Below, piece by piece: positions 17,005 to 28,500 of a stretch of 64,000 nt of DNA (the first letter of the stretch is position 1; every line of letters starts with the position of its first letter). The position numbers were made by a program, and so were the translations under genes. Location: contig NZ_CP034562.1 of the NCBI RefSeq assembly GCF_003970675.1, positions 1,178,001 to 1,242,000 of the forward strand, given 5' to 3'. The notes beneath the pieces are model-generated. The model had not been told where the DNA came from, did no database searches, and worked only from the letters and a program-made list of their open reading frames with translations. This stretch comes from Flammeovirga pectinis (GTDB lineage Bacteria > Bacteroidota > Bacteroidia > Cytophagales > Flammeovirgaceae).

Positions 17005-18561
17005 TTAAGAACTACAAGAAAGCATAGAACAACCTACTTTATGTCTTGCCCAATCGGGTCTTTTTGCAAACCATTTTTCATTTTCAGGTTGTTCATCATA
17101 TGGTTTTTTAAGTAATTGGAACAACTCATCAATGAGTGTGTATTCTTCTTTTTCAGCAGCATTTATAGCCAACTGTGCCATGTAATTGCGGAGTACATAT
17201 TTTGGGTTTACCGCATCCATTTTTACTTTTCGATCTTTATCCGAAAGCGTTTCTTTTTGGAGACGAGTTGTATAGAAGTCAAACCATTCTTGCCACTTTT
17301 CTGTAACAACTCCATCAATTTCATCTGTTATATAAAAGGCATCTTTAATACATTGTATAGGATGAGATGTTAATGTAAAATCACTCAATTTTCTAAAGAA
17401 GATTGTCATGTCTGTTTCTGTAACATGAAGTACTTTTTGTAAGGCTACAATAAGCTCTTTATCCTTCTTATCTTCTGTAAATAAACCAATTTTAGATTTC
17501 ATCATTTCTAAATATTGCGTATCATACATTGTTCTGAAGTTAGCTAAGGCATTTTCTAACCCCTCGGCCTCTCCAATAAGTAAATATAAAGCATTGGCCA
17601 ATTGATATAAATTCCAACCTACAATATCTACTTGACTGCCAAATCTGTAGCGTTTATGTTCTCTATCAGTAGTATTTGGTGTCCATCCAAAATCATAACC
17701 TTCTAACCACCCGTATGGACCATAATCAATAGTTAAACCAAGGATAGACATATTATCGGTATTCATTACACCATGTACAAAACCAACTCTTTGCCAATGG
17801 ATGACCATTTCTAAACTACGTTCCGATACCTCTTCAAAAAACTTTAAATAAGTATCTTTAGAAGGCGTTCCTAGATGAGAGTAAAAGTGATGTATAGTAT
17901 AATCAGTAAGTGCTTTTAATGTTGGTACATCTTTCTTTGATGCCAAGATTTCGAAGTTACCAAAACGAATAAATGAAGGAGCTACACGTGTAACAATTGC
18001 ACCTTTTTCATAGGCAGGATGTCCATCATATAACACATCTCTAAGTACACTATCTCCAGAAAGTGCAAGTGATAGTGCCCTTGTTGTTGGTACTCCTAAA
18101 TGGAACATTGCTTCGCTACAGAGATATTCTCTAATTGAAGACCTTAGTACAGCAAGTCCATCGGCAGACCTAGAATATGGCGTTTCTCCAGCTCCTTTTA
18201 ATTGTACAGCCCATCGTTTTTCATCATGCACTACCTCAAAGAGATTAATGGCTCTTCCATCTCCAAGTTGCCCTGCCCAATTTCCAAATTGATGTCCGCC
18301 ATAGCACATTGCAAATGGCTTTGTTCCTTCTAGAACAGCGTTTCCAGTAAATATCAATTTAAATTCTTCAGAAGTACTGTCTTCTTCAGTTAAACCTAAA
18401 GCCTCTAGCATTTCTGTAGAAACATGAAGAATTTCTGGTTTTGCAGTTTTCTTTGGTATAACATAAGAGAAACAAGCAGCATTTACTTGTCTTCTATGGT
18501 TGTCAATAACCGAATCTGCTGGTAACTCTTTATTAAAAGTATCTTGAATAGTAAGTTTCAT
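17005..18561 (-). CDS. selO: Protein adenylyltransferase SelO (YdiU family)
   Basis: SelO is a pseudokinase-fold enzyme that transfers AMP to protein hydroxyls and is linked to redox stress. The 518-residue protein shows the family motifs CYGGHQFGNWAGQLGDGRA, VQLKGAGETPYSRSADG, RSSIREYLCSEAMFHLGVPT, and GVMNTDNMSILGLTIDYGPY, with metal-binding Asn and Asp. It ends in SCSS. The cysteine sits where animal SelO has selenocysteine (USS end), so this is the cysteine form and no selenocysteine recoding is needed. Monocistronic; a 14-bp palindrome GTGTAAAATTACAC lies about 50 bp upstream of the start. Confidence 0.93.
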   Translation of the reverse strand: MKLTIQDTFNKELPADSVIDNHRRQVNAACFSYVIPKKTAKPEILHVSTEMLEALGLTEEDSTSEEFKLIFTGNAVLEGTKPFAMCYGGHQFGNWAGQLGDGRAINLFEVVHDEKRWAVQLKGAGETPYSRSADGLAVLRSSIREYLCSEAMFHLGVPTTRALSLALSGDSVLRDVLYDGHPAYEKGAIVTRVAPSFIRFGNFEILASKKDVPTLKALTDYTIHHFYSHLGTPSKDTYLKFFEEVSERSLEMVIHWQRVGFVHGVMNTDNMSILGLTIDYGPYGWLEGYDFGWTPNTTDREHKRYRFGSQVDIVGWNLYQLANALYLLIGEAEGLENALANFRTMYDTQYLEMMKSKIGLFTEDKKDKELIVALQKVLHVTETDMTIFFRKLSDFTLTSHPIQCIKDAFYITDEIDGVVTEKWQEWFDFYTTRLQKETLSDKDRKVKMDAVNPKYVLRNYMAQLAINAAEKEEYTLIDELFQLLKKPYDEQPENEKWFAKRPDWARHKVGCSMLSCSS

Positions 18562-18737
18562 ACGTTTGGACTGAAAGTGAATGTACTTAGTGATGAAAGA
18601 AAGCTCTGCGTGTAAAATTACACATCTATTTTCTATCTGTAAAGTGTAGATGAAATAGAAAGTTGTTTTAATGCAGAATATATCTCAATTTTAGTACATA
18701 ATTAACGCTTAATAGTGTAAACTAACTAAACAATCTG

Positions 18738-19826
18738 ATGGAATTTAATAATAAGAAGTTAGAAAGAACTTCAAAATGGATAAACTATTTAATAGCACTT
18801 GTTCTATGTGGTTTCTTAATCTCACTATCCTCACAGTTTATGGGTGATATAGATGATTGGGAAGGAAGACCTTCAGTAGAAGAATTTCAAGATCAAGCAT
18901 TTGTTAAGAAGCAAAAAGCAGCACTTAAAAAACTCTATGTAGTACGCGACTATCAGAGTGAAAAAAGAGGCAGCATTCAAAAGACTATTGCTGCAGCAAG
19001 TAAAAATTATAAAAACGAAAAAGAATCGTACGATAATTGGTTAGCGGCAAGAAAAACAGTGGGTTCTCCGAGTGAAGATAATGAGATCTTATCTAGGGCA
19101 AACAAATTAGATACTCATTATAAAACAGAGCAGGAGTGGAGAGCAAAAATGTCTCTTATAGACGATACTTTAGCTATTATCGGTAAAGAAATAAGCACTA
19201 TAAATTCTTCTTTAGATACTGAAAAGCAGGAGGCTTACAAAAAGCAAGATGAAGAAATTAGAGCAATAGATTTAAAAGTATTCTTAATCAGATTATTTAT
19301 TGTATTGCCAATATTAGCATTAGGGATATTTTTTATTGTTAAGTTTAGAAAGCATAAATACTGGCCTATATTTTTAGGCTATGTGATGTTCTCTTTTTAT
19401 GCATTTTTCTTTGGTTTAGTACCTTATTTACCAAGTTATGGAGGGTACATTCGTTACACTGTAGGTATTATTTTGAGTGTTCTTTTTGGAATGTATGCTA
19501 TAAATAAGATTAAGGCATTTATTGAAAAGAAGAAAAGTGAGTTAAAAGCACCGAGTAACGAAAGAGCAAAGAAAGTACAATTAGATACTGCAGAAAGAGC
19601 CTTAGCAAGTCATATGTGTCCTTCTTGTGGTAAAGACTTTATTTTAAAGAAATGGGATAAAGACCTTGATAGAAAATTTAAGGCTCAAGGATATGGAATT
19701 GTTACTAATTTTTGTAGATACTGTGGTTTAGAGCTATTTAAACCGTGTACAAATTGTGGTACAGAAAATTATGCACACTTGCCCTATTGTTCTAAATGCG
19801 GTACAAGTATTGTCTCAGAAAAATAA
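18738..19826 (+). CDS. Membrane protein with coiled coil and C-terminal zinc ribbons
   Basis: The 362-residue product has an N-terminal helix (WINYLIALVLCGFLISL), a long charged, probably coiled-coil extracytoplasmic region (about 50-175), three further helices (about 182-255) and a basic linker. The C-terminal ~60 residues carry paired CxxC knuckles (CPSCGKDF ... CRYCGLEL, and CTNCGTEN ... CSKCGTSI), consistent with two zinc ribbons in the cytoplasm. I do not recognise a named family. Zinc-ribbon tails on membrane proteins often serve protein contacts. It stands alone between two divergent or convergent partners. Confidence 0.75.
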   Translation: MEFNNKKLERTSKWINYLIALVLCGFLISLSSQFMGDIDDWEGRPSVEEFQDQAFVKKQKAALKKLYVVRDYQSEKRGSIQKTIAAASKNYKNEKESYDNWLAARKTVGSPSEDNEILSRANKLDTHYKTEQEWRAKMSLIDDTLAIIGKEISTINSSLDTEKQEAYKKQDEEIRAIDLKVFLIRLFIVLPILALGIFFIVKFRKHKYWPIFLGYVMFSFYAFFFGLVPYLPSYGGYIRYTVGIILSVLFGMYAINKIKAFIEKKKSELKAPSNERAKKVQLDTAERALASHMCPSCGKDFILKKWDKDLDRKFKAQGYGIVTNFCRYCGLELFKPCTNCGTENYAHLPYCSKCGTSIVSEK

Positions 19827-19836
19827 TAGTACAAAG

Positions 19837-19864
19837 CAAGGTCACTTCCATAGAAGTGACCTTG
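19837..19864. terminator. Hairpin between convergent genes
   Basis: CAAGGTCACTTC / GAAGTGACCTTG form a perfect 12-bp stem with a CATA loop, between the zinc-ribbon gene and the sulfatase gene. The T-tract is weak on both sides. Confidence 0.65.
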
Positions 19865-19898
19865 AATTTAGAAGCAAATTTACAATTATCTTCTTTAA

Positions 19899-21467
19899 TT
19901 ATTTGTTTAATTTTTTCACATCTTCTTCAACTTTATTTAAACGTTGAAGGTCTTTCATTTGCTTAAACATATCGTAACCAATTTTATCTGCCCTAGCCGC
20001 TGCAGGTTGGAAAGGATAATTGGGTACAGTTTTTACAAACTTTTCTACTTGTTCACCAATAGAACCAAAGAGCCACATATTTTCAACATACCATTTAAAG
20101 GCTGTTTTTGATTGATCTTGTGCCATCTCAAAAGGATCAAGTTTTAAATTGACGACTTTAGGAAAGGCAGGAACCATTCGGTAAGCTTCAGACATGTCAC
20201 CTTCTTGAATAGCAAAACTTACTTTCCATTCTTTCCATCGCACCGCATTCATATCACCAGTAGAAGAGAAGTAATAAAATGTTTCTCTAGGCGACTCTTT
20301 TGCTTCACCAGAAAGATAGTCTGTTAAATCATATCCATCTAAATGTACTTTCCAAGTTTTGCCATTAGCCTCATAACCGTTTTTTACATCTTCAACAATG
20401 TTTTCTTGACCAGCAGCAGCTAATAATGTAGGCATCCAATCCATATGAGAAGCCATGCCGTCATATTTTGTACCTGGTTTAATAGTACCAGGCCATTTTA
20501 CAACACATGGAGCACGGAAACCACCTTCCCAAGTAGTACCTTTATCACCTTTAAAAGGAGAAATACCACCGTCAGGCCATGTAAATTTTTGTGTGCCATT
20601 ATCCGTAGACCAGATAACAATTGTGTTGTCATCAATACCAAGTTCTTCTAATTTATCTAATAAAACACCTAAGTGTCTGTCGTGCTCTACCATTCCATCT
20701 GCATATTCACCAACTCCAGTAACACCTTCAGACTCATTTTTTAAGTGCGTCCAGATATGCATTCTTGTAGAATTAAACCATAAAAAGAAAGGCTTATCTT
20801 CTTTTGCTGCTTTTTCCATAAAAGAAGTAGCACCTTCTAATAATTCATCATCTATTGTTTCCATGCGTTTTTTAGTAAGAGGTCCTGTATCAGAAACTCT
20901 ACCATCAGCATAAGAATGTATGACACCTCTTGGGCCATATTTCCTTTTAAATTCTTCGTCTTTTGGGTAGTAATAAGATTCTGGTTCTTCTTCTGCATTT
21001 AAATGATACAGGTTACCAAAGAACTCATCAAAACCATGTTCTGTCGGTAAATGTTCATCACGGTCACCTAAATGGTTTTTACCAAACTGACCAGTGGTAT
21101 ACCCTTCTTCTTTAAGTAAATCTGCAATTGTTGGTGCCCATTCAGGAATACCATGAGGCGACCCTGGTAGACCAATTGTAAGCAATCCCGTTCTAAAAGG
21201 TTCTTCACCTAAAATAAACGATGCTCTACCTGCTGTACAACTTTGCTGAGAATAATAATGTGTAAATAGACCACCTTCATTGGCAACTTTATCAATATTT
21301 GGAGTTTGATACCCCATCATGCCAAGGTTATATGCAGATACATTGGAAATTCCAATATCATCACCCCATACCACTAATATATTTGGTTGCTTATTTTTAG
21401 CAGAACTATTTGTAATTGTAAATAATAAGGAGAATAGACTGAAGCTAAAGTATAGTATCTTTTTCAT
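19899..21467 (-). CDS. Secreted arylsulfatase, S1 family
   Basis: The 522-residue protein has a signal peptide (1-23) and the sulfatase signature CTAGR (Cys77 to Arg81). Cys77 is expected to be converted to formylglycine by an anaerobic or FGE-type maturase encoded elsewhere. Metal-binding Asp36-Asp37 (VVWGDDIG), GQFGKNHLGD and IVIWSTDNGTQ are in place. S1 sulfatases desulfate sulfated polysaccharides of marine algae or host glycans. The gene diverges from the cellulase gene across 1 kb. No other sulfatase or carbohydrate-binding gene is in the same unit, so the substrate is open. The product lacks a lipobox and is probably periplasmic. Confidence 0.92.
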   Translation of the reverse strand: MKKILYFSFSLFSLLFTITNSSAKNKQPNILVVWGDDIGISNVSAYNLGMMGYQTPNIDKVANEGGLFTHYYSQQSCTAGRASFILGEEPFRTGLLTIGLPGSPHGIPEWAPTIADLLKEEGYTTGQFGKNHLGDRDEHLPTEHGFDEFFGNLYHLNAEEEPESYYYPKDEEFKRKYGPRGVIHSYADGRVSDTGPLTKKRMETIDDELLEGATSFMEKAAKEDKPFFLWFNSTRMHIWTHLKNESEGVTGVGEYADGMVEHDRHLGVLLDKLEELGIDDNTIVIWSTDNGTQKFTWPDGGISPFKGDKGTTWEGGFRAPCVVKWPGTIKPGTKYDGMASHMDWMPTLLAAAGQENIVEDVKNGYEANGKTWKVHLDGYDLTDYLSGEAKESPRETFYYFSSTGDMNAVRWKEWKVSFAIQEGDMSEAYRMVPAFPKVVNLKLDPFEMAQDQSKTAFKWYVENMWLFGSIGEQVEKFVKTVPNYPFQPAAARADKIGYDMFKQMKDLQRLNKVEEDVKKLNK

Positions 21468-21513
21468 AGTATATTATTTTATATTTGTTTGACTTTGAAC
21501 TAAATCAACAATA

Positions 21514-21544
21514 CAAATGTAAAAACTCTACTTATTATAAAAAT
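21514..21544 (-). promoter_or_regulatory. Promoter candidate for the sulfatase gene
   Basis: On the minus strand TACATTTG (21521-21514) matches TAnnTTTG, with a TTT element 19 bases upstream. It lies about 47 nt before the sulfatase start. Confidence 0.55.
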
Positions 21545-21617
21545 TGACCTATGATAAGAAGTCTATTTCGGCTTTTTAGTGTTATTATTAGTGAACAATG
21601 TTATCGGTAACTACTTG

Positions 21618-21647
21618 TTGATCTGATAACTAAATGATTTATTTTTG
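21618..21647 (+). promoter_or_regulatory. Consensus Bacteroidetes promoter far upstream of the cellulase
   Basis: TTG (21618-21620), 19 bases, then TATTTTTG (21640-21647): an exact TTG-N19-TAnnTTTG match pointing toward the cellulase gene, but about 870 bp before its ATG. Confidence 0.55.
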
Positions 21648-22519
21648 CATTAAAAAATTGTTTGTTTAGAAGATTTTTTATTAAATTGCTAATGTTAAAA
21701 TGTAAACCACTAGTACCAGCTAAAAATAAATAGAATTTCAATAAAAACTCAAATCAACTAAGATAATGAAATGAAATAGTTAAAGGATGGTTATGTGTTA
21801 ACATCCTTTGGACAACTACGAACTTAGCGTTATAAATGAAAATTAAATAAATAGTCTTATAGAATAGGCTATTAAAAGCTTGTAATCGGTAATTATCTAA
21901 ATAAGAATTCTCTATTTGAATAGTAGAGGTTATTTGTCCAAATTAATTGTAATTATTAATGTAATGAAAGATCACTACTGTGTTTTTAGGTAGTACTATT
22001 CACTGTACAACAATATTTCTTATTATAAATAAGATCTTTCAAACACTCATTTTTAGCTACAATTATACTTTGTATTTCATTTTTTATGGAATATAGCTAA
22101 CACTCCTTTTGTAAATTATTATGAAGCATAATGGTGCATGATCAGCTTTAGTTTTTTAGACTATTGACGATAAAATGTAGCATAGCCTATAGAATGTCGA
22201 TCCCTGGTATATAGTGGTTTATTGACATTGATTAGACATACTGTAGGTTTTATCACACTATTTTATTTGATAGTTAAAACACATTGTGCTTCTAAAGTAC
22301 TTAAGCAAGTAGTCAAAAACTAGTTTCTCTTTTTTGATCATCTATTTACAAAACTATTTAGTATAGCATTTTACGTTAGCGCTCTTAAAATTGAGTGATG
22401 GATAACTATTGCCTATTTTTTTAGGATGAGCTATACTGAAAAGAACATACAATAATAGTTATTTAAATGGCTTGAGTGTTTCACTTCTATTCACACACAC
22501 ACTTATAACAAAACTAATT

Positions 22520-25500
22520 ATGAAATTTATTTCTAAGTTAGGTGTAGTATTTCTACTGCATTTATCTTGTTTAAATCTGTATGCCCAACAATTTAATTAT
22601 GGGGAAGCATTACAGAAATCTCTCTTTTTCTACGAAGCACAACAATCTGGAGAACTACCTGAATGGAATAGGGTAAGTTGGCGAGATGATTCTGCTTTAA
22701 TGGATGGCGCAGATGTAGGGCACGATCTTACCGGTGGTTGGTACGATGCAGGTGACCATGTTAAATTTGGTTTCCCGATGGCTTACAGTGTTACTGTACT
22801 TGCTTGGGGAGCAATAGAATATGAGGATGCTTATGCTCAAAGTGGGCAATTACCAATTATAAAAAGAAATCTTCGTTTTGTCTTAGATTATCTGATAAAG
22901 TGCCATACAGCACCAAATGAGTTATATGGACAAGTTGGCGCAGGCGGCCCTGATCACGCCTATTGGGGTTCTTCTGAGGTAATGACCATGGATAGACCTG
23001 CGTATAAAATTGACACTTCTAAGCCAGGTACAGATTTAGCAGCAGAAACAGCAGCAGCAATGGCAGCATCGAGTATTCTTTTTAAAGATAACGATCCTGC
23101 ATACAGTACGTTGCTTCTTCAACATGCTAAACAACTGTATGAATTTGCAGACAATTACAGAGGCGTGTATTCTGAAGCAATTCCAGATGCCGCAGGTTTT
23201 TATAGATCGTTTAGTGGTTATCAAGATGAGCTTGTTTGGGGTGCTGCTTGGTTATATAGAGCAACAAATGAAACTGCCTTTTTAACAAAAGCAGAAGCGG
23301 AATACCAGTTATTATCTAATGAAGGCCAAAGTGATGAAAAAGCTTATGGATGGGGTTTAGCATGGGATGATAAATCTTATGGAGCATATATTCTAATGGC
23401 TGAATTAACAGGAAAAGAAGAATATAAGCAAGATGCTGAACGTCACTTAGATTATTGGACAGACGGGTATAATGGTGATAGAATCACTTACAGCCCAGGT
23501 GGACAAGCACACTTAGTAACTTGGGGGTCTTTGCGTCATAGTTCAAATACATCATTCTTAGCCTTTGTATATAGCGATAAAATAACTACTTCTAAAAAAG
23601 CAAAATATCATGATTTTGCCGTACGACAAATCAATTATGCTTTAGGTGATAATCCAATCAACCGTAGTTTTATGGTAGGTTTCGGGAATAATCCTGCAAA
23701 TAATCCTCACCATAGAGCAGCACATGGAGCATGGGCAAATAATTTACAATACAAACCAGACGATGCAAGTCATATTCTTTATGGAGCACTTGCTGGAGGT
23801 CCAGGTACAGCAAATGATCAATTTGAAGATGATAGAGGTGATTACATTGCCAATGAGGTTGCATGTGATTATAATGCTTGTTTTACAGGAGCATTAGCAA
23901 GAATGTATGCAGAATATGGTGGATCACCTTTAGCGAATTTTCCTATTGAAGAAATACCGACTAGAGCAGAAATTAGATCTGTATCTAAATTCAATAGTAA
24001 TAATAGTACAAGTAGTACAGTAAGGGTTTTAGTGCAAAACAGAACGGCATGGCCAGCTAGGATAACTGATAAATTGAAGTTCCGTTATTTCTTTGATATC
24101 ACTGAAGCAGTAGATGCTGGTTATTCTATCGCAGATTATGATGTAGAATTAAGTTATGCTCAAGGTAATGCAACTTTGGATGTAAAAGCTTGGGATGCCT
24201 CTCAAAATATTTATTATGCAGAGATTTCACTAGAAGGAGAACAAATTGCTCCAATTGGTGATCCTGCTTTTAGGAGGGATGCTCAAATTAATGTGAAAGT
24301 AAAATCAGGTGTTCCTTATGATACTTCAAATGACTGGTCTGCATTAGGATTAGATGCTGAAGCAGAAACGCCAAGAATTCCTGTTTATGATAATGGTATC
24401 TTGGTATTTGGTGAAGAGCCAGGTGGAGGAAACACACCATCTGCATCTTTTACTGCGAATGTAACAGAAGGATATGCACCTTTGGAGGTTAGTTTAGATG
24501 CTTCTGCTTCTTCAGATCCGAATGGTGATAATTTATCTTACACATGGGATTTAGGAAATGGTGAAACATCAACGCTTGTAGCTCCTTCGGTGACTTATAC
24601 TCTACCAGGTGTGTACACTATTGAGTTGACAGTTAGTGATGGACAAAATGTCTCTTCTCTAGTTTCTAAATCAATTGTAGTAAATGGAGTTGTTATTCCA
24701 GAATTAAAAGCATCGTTTACTGCTTCCCTAACTTCAGGAACAACACCTTTATCAGTAACTTTTAATGCTTCATCTTCTACGAATAATTTAGATACTAATT
24801 TAAGTTATGCATGGGATTTTGGAGATGGTACAGTAGGTAGTGGGTTATCAGTATCGCATACATTTACTGAAGTAGGAGAATTTACTGTTACATTAACTGT
24901 TACAAATACTGACGGTGAAGCTGATATGATAACATCTTCGGTTACTGTTTCAGAAGTAATCGAATCAGATTGTACGTTTGGAACACCATTAAGCAGTGGA
25001 ATAGCTTCTTTAGTGAACTTAAAATATGAACATATTCATGTAGTAGGAAACGGTGGACCAGACCTCTCAAATATAAGAGATTTCACGATCAACTGGGATG
25101 CTGAAAACAATGGCTTATATCAATTCTCAATGAATACAGCCAACGGTTCTCCTTCATGGTTTATTGATTTATTAGGAGGCTTAACTCATAATTTAAATGC
25201 AGCTAGTCCTTCAATTACAATTACAAGCTCAGGTATATCAGGTCTTGATGGTGCTTATTGGACTGCGAAAGATGGAGATAACTTTGTCTTAGTTTCAAAA
25301 ACAGCAGGATTTACAATTTATTTTAGTACTTCTGCTGCGACACCAGATTGTGGAGATGTAATTGATCCTGAAGAAAATACAGCACCTGTAGCCGTAATTT
25401 CAACAGATAAAAACAATGGAAATAAACCACTTACTGTGAATTTTGACGGTTCAGGTTCTACAGATGCAGACGGAGATGCTTTATCTTATTTATGGGATTT

Positions 25501-28500
25501 CGGTAATGGAAGTACTAAAGAAGGAGTTTCTGTTAGTCATATATTTACTGTAGTTGGAGAATACGAGGTTATGCTGACAGTAACAGACACTGAAGGAGCT
25601 TCTGATTTAAAAAGCACAACAATAATTGTTACAGATAAAGATGTACCACCTGTAGAGGGTGATTGTACATTTGGCACACCACAAAGTACGTCCCTTTCTG
25701 GAGTATCTACTGATGCATTTAATAATATCCATGTTTTAGGAACTGGAGGTCCAGATCTTTCTAACATAAGAGATTTTACAATGAATTGGGATGCCGAAAA
25801 TAATGGTTTATATCAATTCTCATTCAACACAAATAATGGGTCACCAAGCTGGTATATAGATTTGTTGCCAAATGTTGCCCACTCTTTATCAGTTGCTCAA
25901 CCTTCTTTAACAATTACTAGTTCTGGAATTAGTGGTTTAGATGGTGAATATTGGGTAACAACTGATGGTGATAATTTTGTATTGGTTTCTAAAGCAAATG
26001 GATATACTATTTATTTTAGTAATTCATCGAATGCTCCAGAATGCGGTACTGTTGATCCAAATGAAAATCAAGCACCAACAGCTTCTATTACTACTAATAA
26101 ATTAAGTGGTAAAGCACCTTTAGGTGTAACTTTTGATGCCTCAGATTCAGAAGATGTAGATGGAGATACGTTAACTTTTGCATGGGATTTTGGTGATGGT
26201 ACATCAGAAACTGGAGTAGTAATTCCTCACACTTATTCAGTAGTAGGAACGTATAATGTTTCCCTGACAGTAACAGATACGGAAGGTGCGTCAGACGAAG
26301 CAGTAATTTTAATTACGGTATCAGAAGACGATATTATTATTGATCCACCTACAGGTGATAACAAATATATTGATCGTTTTGTAGAGATGAGAGACATTTA
26401 TTATGACCCTGCGAATGGTTATTTTAGTGCAGATGGTTCACCTCACCATTCTATAGAAACATTAATAGTAGAAGCTCCAGACCATGGGCATGAATCTACG
26501 AGTGAATTGTATTCTTATTGGATGTGGTTAGAAGTAATGCACGGTCGTATATCAGGTGATTGGGAGCCTTTAAAAGAAGTATGGAGAAAAACAGAACAGT
26601 TTATCATTCCATCAGCTTTAGATCAACCTAACAACAGCGCTTACAGTGCAACTAATCCTGCTGCCTATGCTGCAGAACATCCACTTCCATCAGGTTATCC
26701 TTCAAAATTAGAATTTGGAGTATCAGTGAATGGAGATTATGTTTCTGATGATTTAAAAGCAGCTTATGGTACATCAGATATTTACCAAATGCATTGGTTA
26801 TTGGATAATGATAACTTCTATGGTTATGGCAATAGAGGTGATGGTATAAGTACTCCTTCTTACATCAATACATTCCAAAGAGGTGAACAAGAATCTGTTT
26901 ATGAAACAGTTCCGCATCCATCATGGGAAAGTTTTGATTGGGGTAGTGCAGAAGGTGGTTTCTTACCATTATTCACACAAGATGCGAGTTATTCTGAGCA
27001 GTGGAGATACACAAGTGCTCCAGATGCAGATGCAAGAGCAGTACAAGTAATGTATTGGGCATTAGAATATGCAAAGGAGCAAGGTGCTAACATAAATGAT
27101 TTAGACTTGGATAAGGCTTCTAAAATGGGTGATTATCTACGTATTGCAATGTTTGATAAATACTTCAAGCCTTTGGGAGCACAATCACCATCAGCAACTT
27201 CTCAAACGAGTTATGATAATGCACATTACTTAATGTCATGGTATATGTCATGGGGTGGTTCTGCAGACAGTTCTGCACCTTGGGCATTTAGAATTGGTTC
27301 TTCACATTGTCACTTTGGCTACCAAAACCCAATGGCTGCTTACGCTCTTTCTCAAATAGATGAAATGCAACCTATTTCTCAAAATGGAGCAAGAGATTGG
27401 AATGAAAGTTTACAACGTCAGATGGAATTCTATACTTGGTTACAATCAAGTGAAGGAGCAATTGCAGGTGGAGCAACAAATAGTTGGAATGGTGATTATA
27501 GTGCTTATCCAGTAGGGAAATCTACGTTCTATGATATGGCATTTGATGTTCACCCAGTTTATCATGATCCAGGTTCTGGAGGATGGTTTGGCTGGCAAGC
27601 ATGGTCAATGGAAAGAGTTGCAGAATATTATTATATCAGCAATGATCCAATGGCAAAAGCACTTATTGAAAAATGGGCAGCATGGGTAGTTGATATAGTG
27701 GTGTTAGTAGGCGAAAATGATTTTGATATGCCTGCAGGATTAGAGTGGACAGGAGAACCTGATACATGGAATGCTAACAATCCTGGAGACAATAGTGAGC
27801 TTCATGTAGAAGTAGTAAGCTATAATCATGATTTAGGTATAGCAGCTTCAACCGCAAAAGCATTAACTTATTATGCGGCTGCAACAGAAAAACACGCTGT
27901 TTTGGATACTGCTGCTAGAGATTTAGCAAGAGAAATTTTGGATAGAATGTGGGTAACCTACCTAGATGAAAAAGGTGTGGCTTCTTTAGAAGAGAGAGCT
28001 GATTATACAAGGTTCTTTGAAGAAGAAGTGTATATCCCATCGAGTTTCAGCGGTACTACAGCAACAGGTGCTACAATTGAACCGGGTGTTACATTCTTAG
28101 ATATTCGTCCTCAATACAAAGATGATCCTGAGTTTGCCCGTTTAGAAGCCGCTTATAATGCAGGTGAAGTATATACACAGAAGTACCACAGAGGTTGGGC
28201 ACAGATAGAATTTGCCTTAGCAAATGCAGAATATGGTTTCTTCTTCGGAGACGAAGACAGTGTAGAAAGTTCATCATTGAGAACTGCTACAGTAAATGCA
28301 TTATCTGATACAGGTGAGTTATCTGAAGCACTAACAATTACAGTTAGTCCGAACCCAACAGAACATACTTTACAGGTTGCCTCAAATAAGCAATTAGAAA
28401 ATACTGTAATAAGAGTATATAATTTGATGGGTAAAATGTTATATGCTAAAGAAATTGATGCTGTAAATTCACAGTTTATGCAATTGTCTTTTAGTCATTT

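Larger units (their letters stand above)
21468..22519. other. Gene-free 1 kb divergent intergenic region
   Basis: No open frame of credible composition is present on either strand. The region is AT-rich and contains a leftward promoter candidate for the sulfatase and a rightward consensus promoter about 870 bp before the cellulase start. It could hold a long cellulase leader, an unannotated small RNA, or further regulator sites. Confidence 0.6.

Noticed and set aside
20445-20913. Plus-strand frames up to 152 codons
   Set aside because: Antisense shadows of the sulfatase gene, with no recognisable domain.
28089-28277. Minus-strand frame inside the GH48 region
   Set aside because: Antisense shadow of the cellulase coding sequence.
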